29,998 nt of DNA, taken from an uncultured Rikenellaceae bacterium (GTDB lineage Bacteria > Bacteroidota > Bacteroidia > Bacteroidales > Rikenellaceae). The stretch is taken from assembly GCA_947054185.1 (NCBI GenBank), contig CAMRVW010000005.1:1-29998 (forward strand), given 5' to 3'. The notes beneath the pieces are model-generated. The model was not told the DNA's origin and searched no databases. It saw only the letters and a program-made list of their open reading frames with translations. This document shows positions 25,110 through 29,998 of this stretch, in pieces. Position 1 is the stretch's first letter. Every line of letters begins with the position of its first letter. Both the position numbers and the translations under genes were made by a program.

Positions 25110-25776
25110 ATTGATACGACGCTTTTTCGCCGACATGGTTTCGCCGATAGGTACGGTCTGAGGAACGAGAACTGCCACTTTCCTTATCCCGACAAGTTTT
25201 TTATGCCGACAGGTTTACGCTCCGGCAGGGCGACCGAGGCACGAGGCCTGGGCGGGCCGAAGCCTCCCCCGCGAAGGCCCGTAACCCCGTTTGGTAATTA
25301 TAGCTCAGTGACTTAAGCCCGTTTCCACCGCGCATCACCTTCCTGACTTGCCCCCGCAGGCTCGGCCCGTGGCTCGTTCACCCAAAGGTGTGTCCCAGCC
25401 AATCCAAGGTGCCGTCCGTCTGTTTCACTCATCACGCCCGACCATAATCACGCACTCGACCTCCTCCCCGATGCGGCCGACCGCGGTCTGAGTGAAACGA
25501 ACACCGCACAACAATTCCTTATATCCGACACACGAAGTGTGGAGCAAGTAAAATTCCTTGTGACGGGACGAGGTACGAGTCCCGAGCGGCCTGGAGCCTC
25601 CCCCAACGGAGGGCCGCACTCCGAATAGCAATATATACCGCACTGCCTTAATTCCGCTCACACCACCCTCACCTTCCCGCCATGCCCTCCGCAGGCTCCG
25701 TTCCGCTCTCCGTCATGCTGGTGGTTGCTGCTGTGCTTCCATTTATGTTGCCTGCATTGTTTCCGCGCCATCTGCC
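25110..25776 (+). repeat. Interspersed repeat block, body modules A'-D-E-G-A-B-C
   Basis: Gene-free stretch after the gpmI terminator. A degenerate A (ACGGTCTGAGGAACGAG, ~25154), D 25232-25281 (CGGGCC/GGCCCG stem, GAGGCACGA loop), E ~25345-25425, a shortened G fused to A (25473-25507), B 25564-25617 with hairpin CGGGAC/GTCCCG around GAGGTACGA, and C 25684-25720. The order matches the right half of the 19.9-20.8 kb block, so both appear to be copies of one composite element. Confidence 0.8.
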
Positions 25777-26022
25777 GAGCGGTCATGCCCCTGTTCGAAT
25801 ATCATTCAGGCCCCAACTCCAAGGGCCGAAAACAGATATGTCATAAATGTGTTTCGACATGCGTCTTACACATTTATGACATTATCCTCTTAGTATTTGC
25901 TCTCAAAAATATCAAAAGGGGGTCCGAGACCCCTCCGTGACCCCTCCCCCGGAAGGGCCGCCGGAGGCAGTGCCGGCAAAATAAACGGCAGTTTCAGCAA
26001 ACCATAAACGGCAGTTCCCGCA
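25777..26022 (+). repeat. Terminal (H) module of the interspersed repeat
   Basis: Palindrome with perfect 15-bp arms (25838-25852 and 25868-25882), identical in sequence to the 20886-20930 copy and in the same module orientation, but the loop reads TTCGACATGCGTCTT, the exact reverse complement of that copy. The core carries a short internal duplication (GACCCCTCC twice). It is followed by three 20-23 nt GGCAGT-type units that run into the tmRNA terminator. Confidence 0.88.
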
Positions 26023-26023
26023 A

Positions 26024-26073
26024 AGCTCCACAAAAAAAAGTCCGACAAATGTCGGACTTTTTTTTGTGGAGCT
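26024..26073 (-). terminator. Terminator of tmRNA, a palindrome that includes the tmRNA 3' end
   Basis: Perfect 23-bp arms (26024-26046 and 26051-26073) around AAAT. On the minus strand AGTCCGACATTTGTCGGACT is followed by eight T in all, as a normal terminator. The palindrome continues outward through the A8/T8 runs and copies AGCTCCAC, the last bases of the tmRNA. Confidence 0.88.
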
Positions 26074-26467
26074 GGAGAGAATCGAACTCTCGTCCAAACG
26101 GGGAACCCGGAAGCTTTCTACATGCTTAGTCTTTGTTGTATTGTCGGGCAAAGGGTTAGGTCAAAGACGCACCACCTTCTGCCTTAGTCTCTGATGTCTT
26201 GCCACAGCTTAGAGACGTCACCGCGGCCAGCCTTGTTTGATGATACTCCGTAAACCGGCCACCACAAGGCGGGGTTTCCGGCGGAGTACTCGTCGAGCGA
26301 CTAACCTTGAGCCGTTCGATTAAGGAGTTTTACTCAGTAAAACTTACGCAGCGAGTCTGAGGCTATTGTTGCCAATTAGTTTTTGAGTGTTCATATTAAA
26401 GAGCGCCCACACAATGCTCTGCATGCTTACATCAAGACCCTGCCCGCTGTCAAAACCGGTCAGCCCC
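26067..26467 (-). ncRNA. ssrA: Transfer-messenger RNA (tmRNA)
   Basis: A one-piece tmRNA of about 401 nt that frees stalled ribosomes and tags their products. On the minus strand it starts GGGGCTGACCGGTTTTGACA, the conserved tmRNA 5' sequence, and ends GGACGAGAGTTCGATTCTCT then CCAGCTCCA. The 5' GGGGCTG pairs with 3' CAGCTCC (one G-U), and the T-arm GAGAGTTCGATTCTC is intact. The CCA tail is not encoded. The tag frame is 26373-26344: GGC AAC AAT AGC CTC AGA CTC GCT GCG TAA, giving GNNSLRLAA, preceded by ACTAATT. This resembles the nine-residue GENNYALAA/GETNYALAA tags of Porphyromonas and Bacteroides, with the terminal LAA for proteases kept. Confidence 0.95.
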
Positions 26468-26487
26468 CAATGTTGTATTAATAACGG

Positions 26488-26495
26488 CAAAGATA
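26488..26495 (-). promoter_or_regulatory. -7 element of the tmRNA promoter
   Basis: TATCTTTG on the minus strand is a full match to TAnnTTTG. The start would be near 26482, so the precursor carries about 14 nt before the mature 5' end. No TTTG lies at the normal spacing (an ATTG is 22 nt upstream). The gap from here to the tamL stop (26652) shows nothing else. Confidence 0.6.
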
Positions 26496-26651
26496 AGACT
26501 TTATTTCCATAGTGCGACAATTTCCGCCTAAACTTTCTCCGAAAATCGGAACATCCACTCCAAAATCTTCCTCACAAAAATGAAATTACACCAAAAAGAA
26601 AAGCCGACATCAAGACACGATACACAACACCGCATCGCCCCGCCAAAACCA

Positions 26652-29006
26652 TCAAAACGGATAACCTATACCGAAATGTAACGCCGTGTTGGAGAGCTTA
26701 AAACGTCTTATCCACTCATGTCCCCGTTCCCAGCCGGGATTACGCAACTGAATGCCCCAGTCGAGCCTCACGACGAAATAGCTGAAATCGAGTCTCAGCC
26801 CCAATCCTGTGTTGAGGGCCAGCTGCTTATAGAAATCATTGAAATGAAACCGTGCCTCTATGTCAGTCTCACCCCGGCCGTTATACCATATATTACCGCA
26901 ATCGAGAAATATGGCGCCGTTGACAGGACCGTATATGGGGAAACGCTGCTCGAGGTTGGTCTCTATCTTAAGGTCGCCCACCTGGTGAGGATAGAACTCT
27001 TTAGACTGCTGCGGCACACTTCCCGGCCCCAAGGTGCGCACCTGCCAGCCGCGCATGCTGGTGCTGCCGCCGGCAAATATCATACGCTCGAAAGGCATGG
27101 AGCGCGTGTTGCCGTAAGCATATCCGCCGGCCAGATAAAAACGCCACAAAAGAGCCCCTTTGTCAACCCTGCGACGAAAGACAAAAGAGCCCTCGGCACG
27201 CGCATACTGGGCATAACGTATGCCGAGGGCTGTGTAATAACGCTCGCCGTCAACATTATGCCTATACCTCGAGTCGCTGGCCAATGAAATGAGGTTCAAG
27301 AAGTTGCCGCTGGTCTCGACATTCATCTTTATGGTGTATGTGCCATCGGCTCCCGTCGGCTGGGTATTGAACGTAAACGAACCGAACATGCCCAAAATCA
27401 TCTGCGAGGTGTAACTGTTTCGCAGATAGGGATTGTTGATGGTCTCCAGATAGCTCTGGTTTATCCACGGCACCTTTATCAGCGACAGGTTGATGGGCTT
27501 GAACACATAGTTGGTGTGACGTCCGTTGCCCCAACTGTAACCGAACGACAGGTTGCTCAACGTGCGGTCGTAATCGGGACGCCTCTGCTTGCTGAACGAC
27601 AGCTCCACCTTGGTACCCACGTTGTAACGCCTGCTGTAACGGTTCAGATTAAACGGCACCAATGCGCGCGGATAGGTCAGAGAGGTCGAGATACCGAACT
27701 CATACGAGTTTTTCTTCCCCGCATTGTGCATGAAGTCATAGACAATACGACCGTTTATGTCGAATACCTCCGCACCCCTGAAGATATTTTTATTCACATA
27801 ACCCACCTGCAAACCTATGCCGGTGTAATTGGTGTTTGACGACACCTCCACATCAACCTTGTAACCCTGACGCAACATGGGCATGCACTGTATGTAACAA
27901 TCGAGCGCCCCCTCGGCCACCGAGGTCAGCGAATCGACATCGCCCCGCCCCACATAGGTGACATAATCGCCACCCTCGTCCACCTCTGAAAATATTATGT
28001 TGACATTACGGAAATATTTCAGATTGGATATGTTGGCGCTGGTGTAACGCACCTCGTCACGCGAATATATGCTGCCCTGATATATGGTTATGGCATCGGC
28101 CACCACCGAATGACGTATGTTGCGCCGCACTCCCGACTGGGCAATGAAATTCACTCCCTGATAATAGACGGTGTCATAGGTCACCGAGTCACCGACCGGC
28201 GAGGGCTGGTAATTGGTGTTGACAAAGACGTTGCGTATGCGATATATGCGATTGTCTTCCAGCTGCCCCGCCACCACGTTACGCACGAAATTTATCGTCA
28301 CATGGCCCTCGTGCGGAGAGGCCAGCGTGTCGACCAGATAACGTATATTATTGACAGAAAAGCGATAATATCCCAAATTTTCCAAATAGTCGGCCACCCT
28401 CGACCGCTCCTCCTCCATGACATTACGGTCTAAGAGGTCACCGGCCTTAATGAGCGAATTTACCGAGTCTGCCAGTATCACGTTACGCAGACTCTTGTCG
28501 CCGAACATGTAACTGACACCCGATATCTTGAACGGCTCACCCGCCGTCACCGAATAGTCGACCTGCGCCTTGTGCTTGCGATATGACACCGTGTCGGTAA
28601 CCGTCGCATCGTAAAACCCGCGCGACTGCATATACAACAACATATCACGCCGCGATTTCTCAGTCGCGGTCGAGTCAAGCAACACCGGCTCCTGACCTAT
28701 GCGTCGCAGTGTGCGATGCCACCAGTTATTCTTCGACGAGTCGGACAGGTTATAAACCCACATGAAAAACGGGATGCCCAATATGCGCTTATTGGGCGTC
28801 TGCGTTGTGGGTATGAAACGCATAAGGTCTGACGACGACACCCGCTCAGAGCGACGCAAGGTATCGGGGAACGATGTGTCGACCCTGTTTTTGGTCAACA
28901 GATAACTCCCCTCGGGCAAACGGGAAGCCACACTGCACCCGGCCGAAATCATCATCACGGCAGCAAACACAATATGTCTAAACCTCTGAAACACTCCCCG
29001 AGACAT
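26652..29006 (-). CDS. tamL: TamL lipoprotein (BamA/TamA-like outer-membrane barrel)
   Basis: A 784-aa Omp85-family protein, here a lipoprotein. The signal segment FRHIVFAAVMMISAGC has its lipobox Cys at residue 24, followed by SVASRLPEGSYLLTKNRVD (shortened: LPEGSYLLTKN). The N-terminal half has POTRA-like repeats (GFYDATVTDTV, YLENLGYYRFSVN and others). The C-terminal half is a beta-barrel with the Omp85 motif FAGGSTSMRGWQVRTLGPGS (split: FAGGSTSMRGW, RTLGPGS) and ends FGIGYPF. TamL works with TamB in outer-membrane assembly in Bacteroidota; tamB is not in this window. The start at 29006 is preferred over 29024, because the -7 box at 29029-29022 overlaps the upper ATG. Confidence 0.92.
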   Translation of the reverse strand: MSRGVFQRFRHIVFAAVMMISAGCSVASRLPEGSYLLTKNRVDTSFPDTLRRSERVSSSDLMRFIPTTQTPNKRILGIPFFMWVYNLSDSSKNNWWHRTLRRIGQEPVLLDSTATEKSRRDMLLYMQSRGFYDATVTDTVSYRKHKAQVDYSVTAGEPFKISGVSYMFGDKSLRNVILADSVNSLIKAGDLLDRNVMEEERSRVADYLENLGYYRFSVNNIRYLVDTLASPHEGHVTINFVRNVVAGQLEDNRIYRIRNVFVNTNYQPSPVGDSVTYDTVYYQGVNFIAQSGVRRNIRHSVVADAITIYQGSIYSRDEVRYTSANISNLKYFRNVNIIFSEVDEGGDYVTYVGRGDVDSLTSVAEGALDCYIQCMPMLRQGYKVDVEVSSNTNYTGIGLQVGYVNKNIFRGAEVFDINGRIVYDFMHNAGKKNSYEFGISTSLTYPRALVPFNLNRYSRRYNVGTKVELSFSKQRRPDYDRTLSNLSFGYSWGNGRHTNYVFKPINLSLIKVPWINQSYLETINNPYLRNSYTSQMILGMFGSFTFNTQPTGADGTYTIKMNVETSGNFLNLISLASDSRYRHNVDGERYYTALGIRYAQYARAEGSFVFRRRVDKGALLWRFYLAGGYAYGNTRSMPFERMIFAGGSTSMRGWQVRTLGPGSVPQQSKEFYPHQVGDLKIETNLEQRFPIYGPVNGAIFLDCGNIWYNGRGETDIEARFHFNDFYKQLALNTGLGLRLDFSYFVVRLDWGIQLRNPGWERGHEWIRRFKLSNTALHFGIGYPF

Positions 29007-29021
29007 GTAATATTCTATCGA

Positions 29022-29053
29022 CAAAATTACACTTTTTTACCAAAACATTAAAA
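29022..29053 (-). promoter_or_regulatory. Probable promoter of tamL
   Basis: On the minus strand TTTT (29053-29050), 20 nt, then TAATTTTG (29029-29022), a full -7 match with a one-base deviation in the -33 box. It predicts a leader of about 10 nt and decides the tamL start. Confidence 0.6.
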
Positions 29054-29104
29054 TTATCATCACTTTAAATTACCTCATCATCAAAGCACTCACTGCCTTT
29101 TTCA

Positions 29105-29215
29105 GATGCTTGCGAGAACTGTGCCATTATTTGCCGACACTGCCTCCGGCGGCCATTCCAAAGAATAAAGTACGGGAGATCACGAGTCCCTTTTGAAATG
29201 GCAAGGACAAACAGG
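29105..29215 (-). repeat. Degenerate terminal (H) module lacking the palindrome
   Basis: On the minus strand: CATGCTCCTGTTTGTCCTTG, GGGACTCGTGATCTCCC, then GGCCGCCGGAGGCAGT and two GGCAGT-type units (GGCAGTGTCGGCAAA, CACAGTTCTCGCAA). The palindrome found in other copies is missing, as if deleted. Confidence 0.75.
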
Positions 29216-29998
29216 AGCATGGCATGACGGAGAGCGGAACGGAGCCTGCGGTGGGCCGGGCTGTCGTGACTTTGGACTGATGAAGCTTCGGGCCGAGACT
29301 GGGAGGGCAAGGAGGGAAAGTCATGTGCGGTGAAAGGTGCACTTGGTTACTACATATAATTACTTAGCGGGGTTACGGGCCTTGGCCGTTTTCCAAAACA
29401 AAGGTTTGTGGAAAAAATTTTATCGGATATAAGGGATGTGCGCGGCTTCACCGTGGCGAGTGTCCTTGGGTTGGCCTGGGTGCCGCACCTTTAGCCTGCG
29501 GAGTTTCGGGCCGAGCCTGGGAGGGCAAGGTTTGGAGGTGATGCGCGGCAGTTTCGTGCTCAAATCACCGCACTATAATAACCAAGTGGGGTTACGGGCC
29601 TCCGGTGGGGAAGGCTTGCCCCGCCCAGGCCTCGTACCTCGGCCGTTTTGCGGAAACAAAGCCTGTCGTCGCGGAAAACATGTTGAGCATAAAGTAATGG
29701 GGTGGTCATCGCGCGGCAATGTGCTTTTTGCCTGACGAAGAGCGGGACGGAGACTGCGGAGGGCAAGGCGTGAGGGTAATGGATGGTGTAAACGGGGTTA
29801 ATTCACTGTGTTATATATTGCTCTGCGATATGCGGCCCTCCGTTGGCGGAGGCTCCGGGCCGCTCGGGCTATCGTGCCTCAGCCCGTTTACAAGGAACAA
29901 TGTGCGGTTTCGGTTCCCTCAGACCGCAATATCGGGACAAGGGACAAATGTTGCGAGCACGTCCGTTTATATTTTGCCGGTACTGCCCCACTTTTGTT
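29216..29998 (-). repeat. Interspersed repeat block, reverse orientation, cut by the window end
   Basis: Gene-free. Read on the minus strand from 29998: T (29998-29950), A 29927-29904, B 29886-29832 (CGGGCT/AGCCCG hairpin with GAGGCACGAT loop), C ~29768-29733, D 29644-29595 (GGCC/GGCC with GAGGTACGA loop), E ~29530-29500, a second shortened D (GGCC-aa-GGCC, ~29394-29380), E and C down to 29222. The order T-A-B-C-D-E...H is the fullest form of the element in the window. Confidence 0.78.

Noticed and set aside
25838..25882. Invertible promoter or phase-variation switch
   Set aside because: The flipped segment is only 15 nt, carries no -7 or -33 element, and no recombinase gene lies in the window, so a classic phase switch is not supported even though the loop is seen in both orientations.

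Overview
This window comes from a chromosome of the Bacteroidota, most likely the order Bacteroidales. Three things point there. Promoters fit the Bacteroidota pattern TTTG-N19/20-TAnnTTTG. Several families are typical of the group: the DoxX/BT_3928-type membrane protein, DUF4270 lipoprotein, single-domain starch synthase-like protein, TamL lipoprotein and GH92 mannosidase. The tmRNA also looks like those of Bacteroides and Porphyromonas. The family cannot be fixed from the sequence alone. No phage, plasmid, integrase, transposase, CRISPR array, rRNA or tRNA gene was found; the only RNA gene is tmRNA.

Layout. 1-2.8 kb: pfkA and a DoxX-type membrane protein on the minus strand. 2.9-6.2 kb: a small acidic protein (minus) divergent from ligA and a YgjP-type metallopeptidase (plus). 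6.2-7.2 kb: a gene-free block of interspersed repeats. 7.2-19.7 kb: a long minus-strand run, listed in transcription order from the right: ispF-queD-polA operon; a Gly/Ser/Trp-rich lipoprotein; a FadL-like outer-membrane protein; a starch synthase-like protein overlapping a DUF4270 lipoprotein; topA. 19.7-21.1 kb: a second repeat block. 21.2-25.1 kb: GH92 mannosidase and gpmI (plus), closed by a perfect hairpin. 25.1-26.0 kb: a third repeat block. 26.1-29.0 kb: ssrA (tmRNA) and tamL (minus). 29.1-30.0 kb: a fourth repeat block that runs off the window. A fifth copy is cut by position 1.

Functionally the genes are core housekeeping: glycolysis (pfkA, gpmI), replication, repair and topology (ligA, polA, topA), isoprenoid and queuosine precursors (ispF, queD), ribosome rescue (ssrA), and envelope building or glycan use (tamL, FadL-like, lipoproteins, GH92).

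The unusual content is the intergenic repeat family, about 4 kb of the 30 kb. It is a non-coding mosaic of recurring modules. One terminal module carries a perfect palindrome whose 15-nt loop is found in both orientations. Another carries a hairpin with a conserved GAGGnACGA loop whose stem pairs change together between copies, as expected for a conserved structured RNA or DNA element. The promoter of ispF lies inside a 74-bp tandem repeat and seems to give a nearly leaderless mRNA.
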